From: Phyto melanocephala
Taxonomy: Eukaryota; Arthropoda; Insecta; Diptera; Rhinophoridae
Reading direction: 5' to 3'
DNA length: 64,000 nucleotides
Assembly (NCBI GenBank): GCA_941918925.1
Contig: OW799234.1
Location: forward strand, 67,203,043-67,267,042
Shown: positions 1 to 10,402 of the stretch, piece after piece
Numbering within the stretch: the first letter of the stretch is position 1
Layout: each line of letters begins with the position of its first letter
Notes under the pieces: generated by a model
Seen by the model: only the letters and a program-made list of their open reading frames with translations
Told to the model about the DNA's origin: nothing
The model's database searches: none
Translations under genes and position numbers: made by a program

Positions 1-158
1 TCTCACCTTTATATGAAAAGTACACCAATACCATTATATTCAATATTTTTTGCTGTAAACTTTGGTTTAAATTCTTTATTTGATGGACTTTGGACAAGAG
101 ATCTAGATCATTTTTCATTAAACAAAATATTCCTTAGTTTTCAAGTGGTCAAATTATA

Positions 159-414
159 TATCGCCGGTCACAGGTTGACAAATCTTAACTCGCAAAAAAT
201 ATATTCGGGTTTTTGATGCCAAAAGAATGAATCCTTCTTCATGTTAGTACGTTTCATTTATATTAATAAATCATCTTACAATAAATATCTCCTATTAATT
301 TTGTTTTTTTTTATTTACTTCCAACACGGTTTAGTAAGGGAGTAGTAACGTTTTTAGCCTCGTGAAAATTAAAAAAAAAACATGTTAAGAACTGCCAACC
401 TGTGACCAACGATG
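159..414. mobile_element. Short inverted-repeat element, GGTCACAGG family, copy 1
   Basis: The ends are inverted copies of about 30 bp: the left reads TATCGCCGGTCACAGGTTG, and the right, read inward on the minus strand, reads CATCGTTGGTCACAGGTTG. TA lies on both outer edges (157-158 and 415-416), as expected for a Tc1/mariner-type target duplication. The inside is AT-rich with no coding. A second copy with the same end sequence lies at 22579-22835. A non-autonomous MITE is the likely class; the superfamily is inferred only from the TA. Confidence 0.6.
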
Positions 415-910
415 TACTTTTGAAAAAAATTATCATAGAACAAAATAGTGACACGTTTCGTGGCCTGCTAGTATTGAGATTGCATTATATCAGTCGTCGA
501 GAAATAATTTCCAAACTTGGCATTATATTCTCTGCTGTTTTGAATTCCGTAGCTGGCTTAAAGGGATAATTTTTGTCTGTTCGACAAACGTTTTAACATT
601 TTACTCAAAATCTTAAATTTCACTGCCATATTATCATTCTATAGAAACATTTAAGTAATTTATTTATTTCGGAATACCAATTTTCTCGAATAAACAGTTT
701 TTGAATTCATTCGCGTTTTTTATCGTGCAGTGCTTTTTCGTCCCATTACTGTATATCTTCATCAAATGCTTTTTTAAATATTAAAAAGATAAATTGCTAA
801 TATAACTCATTGCGTTTTATATTTAATTTTTTTTTTAATTTAAGATAATCTAACTGGTGTTTTTTATAGATCGTACAAAATTTGATATGCTGACTAATTG
901 TCGCTCATAA
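415..910. other. AT-rich spacer, nothing recognised
   Basis: Homopolymer-rich non-coding sequence with no open frame of note, no inverted-repeat pair and no recognisable RNA gene. Confidence 0.6.
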
Positions 911-1474
911 GTAATGCTCGGCACACAATCGGGATGAACGACGAATTTCGCCCAACACGACGAACTCTTCGGTAAAAATTCGTTGTGCAAATTCGTCGTG
1001 TGAAGCACAACAACGACGAAAAAGTAACATCTTTTATATATATAAAAAAAAACTATAGTTAATAAAATTGTATTTGTGTATAACAGCTAATAGTGTGACC
1101 ATATGAAAAAAAGATCACTTAATAAACTTAAACATTTGCAAAAACACCAATAAAAACAAATTTTTGTACTTAACTTTTTTATACTTATTTTAAATGGTTT
1201 AAAATAAAAAATAAAACAATTATTAAAGTAAAAACTAACTTTATTTTCTTAAAATGTTGAGAAGTAAACCCAAATTTAATAAAAAATGGTCACCTTGTAT
1301 CAATTTGTTCGTCGTTCGCCGGCGTAAGAAATAGAAATAAATCTAATGCAGAGCGAACTTCGGCTGACGCCACAATTGTATGCATTCTCATATACACAAA
1401 TGTGTTTTATTTTTGATGACGCGTATTCGCGACGAAAAATTCGTCGTTCGTCACAATTGTGCGCCTAGCATAAC
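911..1474. mobile_element. Degenerate inverted-repeat element with ACGACGAA motifs
   Basis: The left end GTAATGCTCGGCACACAAT is mirrored by the right end (minus strand GTTATGCTAGGCGCACAAT). Both continue into GAACGACGAATT, giving about 40 bp of imperfect terminal inverted repeat. Further GACGAA/TTCGTC motifs cluster just inside both ends (960-1020, 1310-1345, 1425-1450); such subterminal motif clusters are typical of hAT- or P-type ends. No clean target duplication was found, so boundaries and superfamily are uncertain. No coding remains inside. Confidence 0.5.
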
Positions 1475-2200
1475 AGATAATTATGATATTTTACAAAAAC
1501 TAAGCTTGCTCTTACTGAACATAAATATGAAATTATTTTTAACATTTACAAAACAAAAAGTTCACCTTTAATCTGAATATGTTCTCCTTAGAAGCAAATA
1601 ATTGTAATTGTAATTGGTGCTATTATTTTTACCGGCACTGTGAATATTTGAAAATTCATATATCATTATATGAATGGTATTAATGACATTTCACATTCAA
1701 TCGTCTATGTTGAAGACATGGGCTTCTCATTTCAACGCCTAAAACAAATTTATTGTCATCATTAGTATTATGTCATCGATTTTAATTAAAAATCTATACT
1801 TAATTTGATATATTTATAATCACGAACTCAGCCACACATACGCACAATAAAAATGTATTAATAAATATATAGGTTTATACTTATGTTTATATGTGTATGT
1901 ATATCTCACTAGTGTATGCATGTATGTATGCGAATAAAACTCTTTGTCTTTTGTGCAAGTGTGTATTGTTAATATCCTAGTGGTAAAATTCAATAAGAAT
2001 TTGTTTTCAGGCCTTCAAAAAAGAACATTACCATCGTATAGTTTTTCAATTCCATTTAATCATGTTTCCCTTAAAAACCTTATAGAAGTTCAATAAAATC
2101 TTCTCTTAAGATACGAAAGTTATTCGAACACCCCTTCTCTATGAATGGAAGAATGGTGTATATTTTCGAAAATAAGTATTTCTTATTAATTTCTGTATTC
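1475..2200. other. AT-rich spacer with ATGT-type simple repeats
   Basis: Non-coding. A TATG/ATGT-rich stretch at about 1880-1935 is microsatellite-like. Nothing else is recognised. Confidence 0.55.
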
Positions 2201-2918
2201 TTAAGCTGGATTCACCCATAAAATTTTAGTTCAGAACAAATTTTTTTATATTGAGTTTGATGTTTTACTTTTGAGAGAGAGAGAGAGAGATTATTTTGTT
2301 CAGAAAGTTTTTTCTTGAATTGGTTTAATTTTAATTCTTGTTTAGAAGAAATTGAATTGGGATGCCACTTTTTTTCAATATTTACATGAAAATTGAATTT
2401 GGTTGCCACATCACACAGTGTCAGTACATTTATTATACAAAAATTGTTTTTGCCGAAAATAAACAATTAAAATGGAATTTAATGAAAATATTGCTCAAAA
2501 ATTAATAGAAGAATTAAAAAAACCAGGAAGAGAATGTTTGTATGACATGAGCAATAGTACATACAAAAATAATTATTTAAAACAGGGTTTTTCTCACTGC
2601 GACTCATTTTAATTTCGATTTTTTTTTTATAAATTTGTTTTGCAAACAAATTGACTTTATGCACTTCAATTAAAAATAATAATTTTAGTTTTCTTCTATC
2701 CGATATTTCCTTCACATATTTTTTAATGAAATAATTTACGTTTGTATTTATTTACATAGTTTGCTAGCGGTGCTGCCACTTTGTACAACTGTTTGCAGTT
2801 TTGTTTTTTCGGACAAATTTTCTTAGATGGGTGAATCGTTCTGCAGAAAACTCTCAGTAAAAAATGTTATTCTCCGGAAAAAATTTTATTTAGAACAAAT
2901 GGGTGAATTCACCTTTAA
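2201..2918. mobile_element. TTAA-flanked inverted-repeat element (piggyBac-type MITE candidate)
   Basis: TTAA occurs at both edges (2201-2204 and 2915-2918). Inside it lie inverted ends: GCTGGATTCACCCAT on the left and AGGTGAATTCACCCAT (minus strand) on the right. AGAACAAAT-type motifs recur just inside each end. TTAA duplication with a short terminal repeat is the piggyBac signature. The 710-bp interior has only a GA microsatellite and short chance frames, so this is probably a non-autonomous derivative. Confidence 0.55.
2273..2290. repeat. (GA)n microsatellite
   Basis: Nine uninterrupted GA units inside the TTAA-flanked element. Confidence 0.9.
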
Positions 2919-3030
2919 CAACAACAAAAGGTTGAAACTGTTACCAGTGCATGTTGAGTAATATTAAGAAATTAAAAAAAAAAATTATAAATAAACAAAA
3001 AAAAACAATTTGTGTAATTTTAAAGCTGAA

Positions 3031-3147
3031 GGGCCGTATTCATAAAAAATATTTTAGGTTTATTGAACGCCTATTTGACAAATTTCTCTACAACATCTGT
3101 CAAATAAGCCTTCAATAAACCTAAAATATTTTTTATGAATACGGCCC
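3031..3147. mobile_element. 117-bp foldback MITE, GGGCCGTATTCAT family
   Basis: A near-perfect hairpin. The first about 50 bases from GGGCCGTATTCAT reappear as reverse complement up to ATGAATACGGCCC, leaving a small loop around 3085-3100. No coding capacity. A decayed relative sharing ATTTTAGGTTTACTGAAGGC lies at 35575-35662, so this is a family and not a chance palindrome. I could not define the target duplication. Confidence 0.7.
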
Positions 3148-3202
3148 TATTAAAAGCCTGAAAGCTTCTAAAGAATGAGTATTTTAAGTAAGGAGAATTG
3201 TA

Positions 3203-4115
3203 CAGGGTGGACCAAAAGTCACGCCTGCGTGTAAAAATTGAATAACTTTTTTGTTTATTAATATTTTTTATTTTTTTTTTCAGATTTTATTCATCGATTC
3301 GTGTTACACCACCATGTAAAATTTAACGACTGAGAAACGAACGAAAGTGGTAGAATTTTACTTTTCCAATGGGCGCTCAATTTCTTAACATTTTAAAAAT
3401 GAGTGATGAAGCACATTTTCATCTAAATGGATACGTAAATAAACAAAATATGCGATTTTGGGGTACTACAAATCCCAGATTTGTTCACCAGCGCCAATTA
3501 CACCCCCTCAAGTGTACAGTATGGTGTGGAGTGACATCAGAAAGAGTTATAGGGCCCTACTTCTTCGAGGATGAAGTTGGTAATACAGTAACGGTGAATG
3601 GGGACAGATATCGCGCTATGCTTAATAATTTTGTACGCCCTGTGGCAGCCAACAAGTGGTTTCAGCAGGATGGAGCAACAGCACACACGACCCGTGGCAT
3701 AATGACGCTTTTAAATGAAATTTTTGACGACCGAATTATCTCGAAAAATTCAGAATTTAATTGGCCAGCACGTTCACCGGATTTAACTGCCCCTGATTAT
3801 TTTCTATGGGGTTATCTCAAAGAACGAGTGTATGTAAACAAGCCTCAAACTATAGAGCATGTAAAGAACAACATTGAAGCTGATATCAGGGCAATAGAGC
3901 CTGAAACCTTGCGTGCAGTTATGCAAAACGCCTGTTTAAGAGCCTAATTGTGCATCGATGAAAATGGTGGTCATCTCTCTGACATTATTTTTCATAATTA
4001 AAATTTAGGTCATACAAAGATAATATTATAATTAAAAAAAAATTTAATAAAAAATAATAATAAACAAAAAAGTTATTTAATTTTTACACGCAGGCGCGAC
4101 TTTTGGTCCACCCTG
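3203..4115 (+). mobile_element. Rosa-like mariner element, internally deleted
   Basis: The ends are 58-bp inverted repeats differing at only a couple of positions, beginning CAGGGTGGACCAAAAGTC, with TA on both sides (3201-3202 and 4116-4117). At 913 bp it is shorter than a usual 1.2-1.3 kb mariner because the middle of the N-terminal half is missing. The near-identical ends suggest a fairly recent insertion. The DD41D spacing of the encoded transposase matches the rosa group of mariner-like elements (established knowledge from Ceratitis rosa). Confidence 0.85.
3329..3947 (+). pseudogene. Mariner (DD41D) transposase, catalytic half with DNA-binding domain deleted
   Basis: The open frame from 3369 (192 residues) holds the complete RNase H-like catalytic domain. 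The three catalytic aspartates are visible: SDEAHF (D13), FQQDGATAHTT (D101) and DLTAPDYFLW (D143). Between the second and third lie 41 residues, hence DD41D. Upstream at 3329-3385 is a short remnant of the N-terminal helix-turn-helix region (TEKRTKVVEFYFSNGRSIS) in a different frame, so a deletion with a frame change removed most of the DNA-binding domain; full-length relatives have roughly 340-350 residues. The usual phenylalanine before SDEAHF is methionine. It could not bind its own ends unaided, so it is treated as a pseudogene. The catalytic frame itself has no stops, which is unusual in this window. Confidence 0.85.
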
Positions 4116-4117
4116 TA

Positions 4118-4908
4118 TAAAGCCACTAATAAAATAAAGCTAATATTTTGTTTAAATTTAATAATCAGCTCTTTACACAAAGGGTTCCGAAACAGACCTT
4201 CCAATGAGGATTTTTTAGAAGCCCCATTACTATAGGCGATTGTAGAAATCCTGGTTCTATATTTGAGTATTTAATTGGCATCTAAGTTCTTACGTCTGCT
4301 AAATAATACTTAATAAGGCCTTTTAAAGGGCCATACAACCCCTTCTTTACACCGCTAGAATTATATGCTCTTAATATACACACAAAGCAACTAACTTACA
4401 TACATACGTAGACATGTGACTTTAATCAAAAAACACCAAAACTATTTACGGTCTATTGTGCTTTTTCGCCTTTAATCGCTGATAAACATCTGTCATGAGA
4501 TACAACAATTGAGGGAATGGTTGGTTGGCTTAACGCTTCAATGGTAAATCTTAATTTTGATTTTTCGACAACCCTTAAAACTAGTAAAACAGCGTTGAAG
4601 AAACTGCAGATAATATTACAAAAAATTACGTCATTTATTGTTTGTTGCTAAAATAAAAATGAGAGGGAAAACAATTAAGAGATTTATACACATATTTTAT
4701 ATACGATTAGGGCAAAATAGACAAGATTTTTGAAGATTTAACTCAACTCGATATTTATTTTGTAGATAAATTAAAGTTGTGGTGGGAATAAATATTTTAA
4801 ATTTCTTGTTAAAAAAAAAGTTTATTTAATTTTAACTGATAACTTTGAGCTTTGCTAAATACTCTGAATGAATATGTATTTGTGGAACTAAAGCCTAGTT
4901 TATATAGA
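4118..4908. other. AT-rich spacer, nothing recognised
   Basis: Non-coding and AT-rich, with no inverted-repeat pair or protein similarity that I can recognise. Confidence 0.5.
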
Positions 4909-5889
4909 ACTAGAAAAGCCCGGCGCGCGTTGCTTCGCCCCTTAATGAATAAAAATGCATTCTTAATTTAAATTGAATATCAAGTGCAAAAAGCTAATAA
5001 TTTAAAATTTTTTTTAATAGGCCACTTTTCCAATCACAAAACTGTATAGTCATGACTGCTCAATATGTGTGCAAAGTTTCAGAAAAATCGGTGAAATTCA
5101 AGTAGCTGAAAATAATAATTTTTTTTATGGGCGTAACACTGCCCAATTTTCTAATCAAGAAATTGAATGGTCATGACAACTCAATATGTGTGCAAAGTTT
5201 CACAAAAATCGATCCAGAGCAAATACCTCAAAATAATAACTTTTTTTATGGGCGTGGCCCTGCCCACTTTTTTCATCATGAAATTGAATAGTCATGAGAC
5301 CTCAATATGTGTGATAAAAGTTTTAGAAAAATCGGTAAAGTTTAAGTAGCTGAAAATGATAACTTTTTTTATGGGCGTGGCACTGCCCACTTATCTAATC
5401 ACGAAATTATAAAGTCATAACAGCTCGATATGTGTGCAAAGTTTCAGAAAAATCGGTCCAGTGGAAGAACCTCAAAATAATAACTTTTTTTATGGGCGTG
5501 GCCCTGCCCACTTTTGAAATCACGAAATTATAAAGTCATGACAGCTCGATATTTGTTCAAAGTTTCAGAAAAAGCGGTCCAGTGCAAGTACCTCAAAATT
5601 AAAACTTTTCTAGAGGCGTGGCCCCACCCACAATTTCTTATCACGAAATTATTTAGTCATGACAGCTCGATATATGTGCAAAGTTTCAGAAAAATCGGTC
5701 AAGTGCAAGTAGCTGAAACTGATAACTTATTTTGTATGGGCGTGGCCCCGCCCATTTTTTGCCACCCATAAACACTCCCTGGAATGGGTACAACAACTTG
5801 CCAAAGTTTGAGCCCGATCGGTTTTACAGTTTCAGAGTCTATAGCTAACACACACACACACAGAGTTTCACTTTTATATATATAGATAG
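4909..5889. repeat. Dispersed element with six to seven 121-bp tandem units
   Basis: The left arm starts ACTAGAAAAGCCCGGCGCGC. It is followed by tandem units of 120-124 bp, with GGGCGT at 5129, 5250, 5373, 5494, (AGGCGT) 5614 and 5738. Each unit carries GGGCGTGG, a CATGA(C/G) block, GCAAAGTTTCAGAAA and AATCGGT. The right arm has a CA microsatellite followed by GAGTTTCACTTTTATA. The same arms occur at 51437-51925, and the right arm alone at 21361-21443. Conserved arms around a variable tandem core resemble non-autonomous Helitron/Helentron or pvB370-type elements (inference). Open frames crossing the array are chance readings of the repeat. Confidence 0.75.
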
Positions 5890-7458
5890 ATATAGAAGAT
5901 ATATTTATGTATATAGAAAGCATTTAAGTAACTCTTAAGGTCTTATTCGTTCAAATTAAAGCAATGGAATAAGGAGATCATAAATCAAATTTCCCTAGAA
6001 GAAAAATTTTTCATAACTTTAATAATTTTTATGAATAAGACGTTTTTTTGTAAATATTTCTAGGTAAAAAAAAATATAAAATAACAATTTATGTTTAGAA
6101 CCACTAAAACATATTTCTAAAATAAATTATACTAAGATACATGTACGCGTGAATTAGGTTTTAAACGTGAAAAAAAATTATTTTTTTAAATTAATCTCAG
6201 CTAAAAATAGCGAAAATATATCAATTGCAAACTAAGTTGAAGTAAAACAACACAAATGTCTAGCGGATGTTGGTGCCCGTTTGTCTGGCGCCATTAAAAA
6301 AAAACTTTGGTCTTTCAAAATAAACTGAGACGACATTCCTGCAAAAATAAAATAAATAGAAATGATTCCGTTGGCTTATAGAAATAAGAAACTTTAAGGA
6401 AACCCCGAAATTTATGCGTTATAAGACCAACAAATAAAAATACGAATATTGTTTGAAAAGAAAACGGAAGTAGAAAAGCCAAAAACGACATGGTAAAACA
6501 GTGTTGATGCCAGCCATTTTTAAAGAAAATGATTTCAATTCATACATTTATTGTAGCCAAAGAAGGACACTTGCAAACATACACAAACACAGAGTCAATA
6601 CTACATTCATACAGAAGCTGTTTTCTTGATTTGTTCTATTTTTTGTGTTGTTTGTTTTTTTTTTTTTTAATAGGGAAATATTTTTTATTGTCTACTTAAA
6701 GTCATCATCAGTATAAGTAGACAAGATACACTGCTACGAGTATTAACTTGGCGACTAACTGACTGTAAAGACAGATAAAGAACAAAAAAATTAAAATAGA
6801 ATCTAAGTATCAGTGTATAAAATCATAAAACTCTATTTCGATTGTTATGTGTGTTTGGGTGGAGAAGGGTGTTTAGTTTTTACAGTCTCAAAGTGGTTTT
6901 CTTTTAGTGCGTAGAAACTGCATTTAGAAAAACAAGATGAAGAACGAAAACTTGTTTGTCGAAATAAAACATTATCTTAGCTGATTTAGTTGTTTCTTAC
7001 AGTTTTTTTTTGCCGTAGTTCACTCAGTGCATTTATAATGCCAAGTATATGGAAAATTATAGTGTTAGTAGATAGACATTAGTTATTCGTTTGTTTTTGC
7101 CAACAAGGGTAAATCGTTTTTGGTTTGTTTGTTTGTTTACTCTTTCATGCTGTGTACATCAACTTTAAAAGTGGCAAAGGAAATATGCTGTTTTTGTGTG
7201 CAAAAAATTGTATAAAGATTTTAAAAAATTTGAAAAGGAATATTTACATTTAAGAGTCGACTCATTCCACTCTTTCCAACAACATACTTGACTAGCCCGG
7301 TTTAAAGTAATATTGGAAATAATATTTGAAGGTAGTTTTAAGAAATATAAATATTGAAATTCAATTTGTTGAACTAGAAAATAAAACAAAAATAAAAATG
7401 TTTAATTTGTTTCTAGTTTTATTTATGCATTTCCATTTAGTATATGCGAAATTATTAC
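5890..7458. other. AT-rich spacer, no gene seen
   Basis: Non-coding, with poly-T at about 6656-6669 and TTTG repeats near 7125. No transposon ends or coding similarity were recognised. Confidence 0.5.
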
Positions 7459-7460
7459 TA

Positions 7461-8003
7461 AAGGGTCCGCCCTCTAACGTTCTTTTTTCAACAAGTGCTT
7501 ATTTCGTGAATGGTAGCACTTAGCTCATGTCTGATTTGACAGATAATTAGTTTTATCCTTCCGCTAAACGAATATGGTTGTGTATACGCTTGAACAACGC
7601 TGTGAAATATTGCGACATTACTTTGGCCGATTTTGCTAAAAAATCATCTTTTCAGATGAAGCTCATTTTGATCTTGGCGGGTATGTAAACAAGCAAAATT
7701 GTCGTATTTGGGGCACAGAAAACGCATGCATTGAAAAGCCGATACACCCAAAACGAGTCACTGTTTGGTGCTGATTTTGGTCCAGAGGCATAATTGGTCC
7801 ATTTTTCTTCGATAACAAGCAAGGAGTGGCCGAAGTCAATGGCGATCGTTATCGGGTCATGTTGAACGAGTTTTTGTTCACAAAAATTGAAGAGGAGGAT
7901 ATTGGCAACATTTGGTTTCAACAGGACGGCGCTACGTGCCACACAGCCGAAGCTACATTTTTTGAATAGCATTTAAAAAAAAAAAGTTATTTGGCGGACC
8001 CTT
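7461..8003 (+). mobile_element. Mariner deletion derivative, AAGGGTCC family, copy 1
   Basis: Terminal inverted repeats AAGGGTCCGCC, TA duplicated at 7459-7460 and 8004-8005, 543 bp long. A full element of this family should be about 1.3 kb. It shares the same 5' internal deletion junction (near 7610-7640) with the copy at 14455-14924, so both descend from one defective progenitor. Its 3' deletion, just after the second catalytic motif, differs from that copy. Confidence 0.85.
7574..7969 (+). pseudogene. Mariner transposase remnant (internally deleted)
   Basis: Starts MVVYTLEQRCEILRHYF, the usual N-terminus of this family, then jumps directly to IIFSDEAHFDLGGYVNKQN. The whole paired helix-turn-helix region and linker are deleted. 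Recognisable later are KPIHPKRVTVW, GDRYR, TKIEEEDIGNIWFQQDGAT and CHTAEAT. In-frame stops occur before KIIFSDEAHF and after VTVWC. The third catalytic aspartate region is absent, so the product cannot be active. Confidence 0.85.
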
Positions 8004-8057
8004 TACAACTATACATGGTAATAACTTCTTTGGGAGGTAAAAAAATAACATTTGACT

Positions 8058-8600
8058 TCTAATCTATACCTGTGCTAGAAGAACAATGTCCATCTGTCCA
8101 TGTGTTGGTTGAAATCAATTTTAAGAAGCCCGCATATCTTGAAGAGATTAGTATGTGGCATCAATCTTTTGAAAATATCCGGGAAAGAAGAGATATTAAA
8201 ATCCAGCATAATCACCTCATAACTTGCTGAGATATCAGTAAATAATCCCGATTGCATCAATTTTCCGTCTATATTTTTACTATAAAAATTTAGAGACATA
8301 TTTGCTACTATTTGTTAATACGATATGCCTGTAGTCTTATTAAGAAAATAATTTTGGACAAATAGGTTACTAATCGGCAAAGTTATAAGCAAAAAGAATC
8401 CTAAATATATGTATTTTTTTTAAGTTACTAAAGCCCCTAATAAATTTTGCACATGCTAAAGACACAAAAGTAGAAATCGTAGTTTCCAAAACTACTGCTG
8501 GGAAAAACCGAAAATTTAATTAAAAACAAGCTGAGATATAAGCACAAGAATACAACTGATTTGTGGTTTTTTCTACAATTTACAAACGAAAATCGATTTT
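8058..8600 (+). repeat. Repeat family A, partial copy A1
   Basis: Matches the inner part of copy A3 (about 23565-23935) in the same orientation: TCTGTCCATGTGTTGGTTGA, ATCAATCTTTTG, CTGAGATAT, ATTTTGGACAAA, then TTTACAAACGAAAATC. Both ends are missing or decayed. Not coding. Confidence 0.6.
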
Positions 8601-8642
8601 TTTTAGCTTTTGGGCAACAGAAAGGATTGACATGGTTATCAA

Positions 8643-9232
8643 ACAAGTAAGAGTGCTATATTCGGCCGTGCCGAATCTGATAATACCCTTCACCATCATG
8701 TACATGTTATACGCCATTTTTATTTATTATTTCCGAAGCCAACCTTGATTTTGAATTTTTATCCTTTCAGATGACACCAATATTGATACTCTCGGTTGTC
8801 TAGAAGCTGTAAAAAATTGATTTTCGTTTGTAAAGTTTTTGAATATTTTCAAAAAAAAAAAAACTAGCCTATAACTTCACCGATTAGAGTTTGCTTTATC
8901 CACAAATATTCACGAATATCTGTAGAGGCATATTATATATACCAATAGTAACAAAGGTACCTATAAGTTATTCTATTTTAATTTTGGTGGTAAAAATATG
9001 GGAAAGAACAGAGACAGTCGTGTTTATTTGCTCATGTCTCAGAAAGTTATGGGGTGATTGTGATGAATTTTACGGACATACGATCAGGGCTTAAGCAACT
9101 CTTCTATTTATAAGTTTTCAGGAACATACTATTTAATTTATGGGATCGAAAATGAAAATTGTTAAAATTTCACACGGAATGACAAAGTTATATACATATA
9201 CCCTTGTGCACCACAGGTGAACTTGACTGGCA
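8643..9232 (-). repeat. Repeat family A, copy A2, inverted and internally deleted
   Basis: Begins ACAAGTAAGAGTGCTATATT followed by the hairpin TTCGGCCGTGCCGAA, and ends near the CACCACAGGTGAA motif that opens copy A3 at 22862. It therefore carries both family ends, in reverse orientation to A3, but is only about 590 bp against 1.45 kb. A1 and A2 sit head to head. Short frames inside it are shared repeat sequence, not genes. Confidence 0.7.
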
Positions 9233-10402
9233 GAATATAATACACAATAAAAAATTTTAAATCTAGTAATTAAGACTGTATTCACTTCAAACCCCTTAAT
9301 ATTGATATTAAACAAAACCACTTGACTTGTAAAATACTGTGAACGATGAAAAAGTTAAAATTTGAGATGAAATCCAAAATTAAGTGGTGAATACAGGGGT
9401 TAAATATTGTAAGTACGGCTTTGCCCTTTTCAACCCTTAAAATATAAAAAAAAGATCATCAATCCTAATATACATAAATATATATATTTTTATAATCAAA
9501 AAATCAATTAATTTGTTTATATGCCTACTAAAAACGTTTGTATTTTCGTTTCTTCAAAAACTTTCGAATAGTCCATATACGGTCAGAAATGTAGCAGAGA
9601 ATCGCCTGTAAACCTTAGAGGTCTATCTATAATTCGAAAGCTAAGCATTTTCAAGAATTCTACCATGTATAACTTTTTTAATGCACCTCCAGCATTGGTA
9701 AGAGAGCAAACATGTATCTCTACTGCCGCTAACAACTTTGAATTATCTATTTACCAGTTTCGTATTTTACAACAAATATAACTTTATATCTATCAACTTC
9801 AAACTTTAATAAAAAATACCAATAACATTGAAAAGACTACAAAAATTTACAAATTCAACATTTAAAATGCATATTTGTTTTTCATTATCAGTTTTAGCGA
9901 AAAAAAATGTAGAAAACATCACGTATAAAACCATTTAATCTCTTCAACAATAGTCCAAGTGAGCATTTAAATAAAGCAGCTCAAAATGCAATAGTAGCTA
10001 AAATTCTAATATTTACAAATACTGCCCAGCAAAAATTCTCATTATAAAATAATAAATTTAATATACAAAAAAAAAAAGAAAAAAGTACTTTACTACTTAC
10101 AATTTGGCATCTCACTTATGAATAGGGACTTAAACAAGTATTTACTAGTTTTTCTTGCTTACAAATAGGGACAAATGTTTGCTTTGATAGCAATCAACAA
10201 GTATCTACTTGATTTTAATATCCTAAATAACTCATTAGTATTATGGGCTTAGGGAAGTCGTTTAGTTCTGTTATGGGCGAAATTTCTTTTTTTTTTATTC
10301 TCCAATACGTCTTTTTAAATTGGAAAATTGTCTCCAGGCAGTATAATTAGAATTTTTAAAGGTGAAATCCGCAAAAATTACAGGGTTTTTAATACAAAAT
10401 CA
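9233..10402. other. AT-rich spacer, no gene seen
   Basis: Non-coding. Nothing was recognised beyond simple A/T runs. Confidence 0.5.

Noticed and set aside
5120..5770. Regular array that might suggest a CRISPR
   Set aside because: The 121-bp units are continuous tandem repeats with no unique spacers, in a eukaryotic repeat element.
7652..7972. 106-residue minus-strand frame
   Set aside because: Exact antisense of the mariner remnant 7574-7969.
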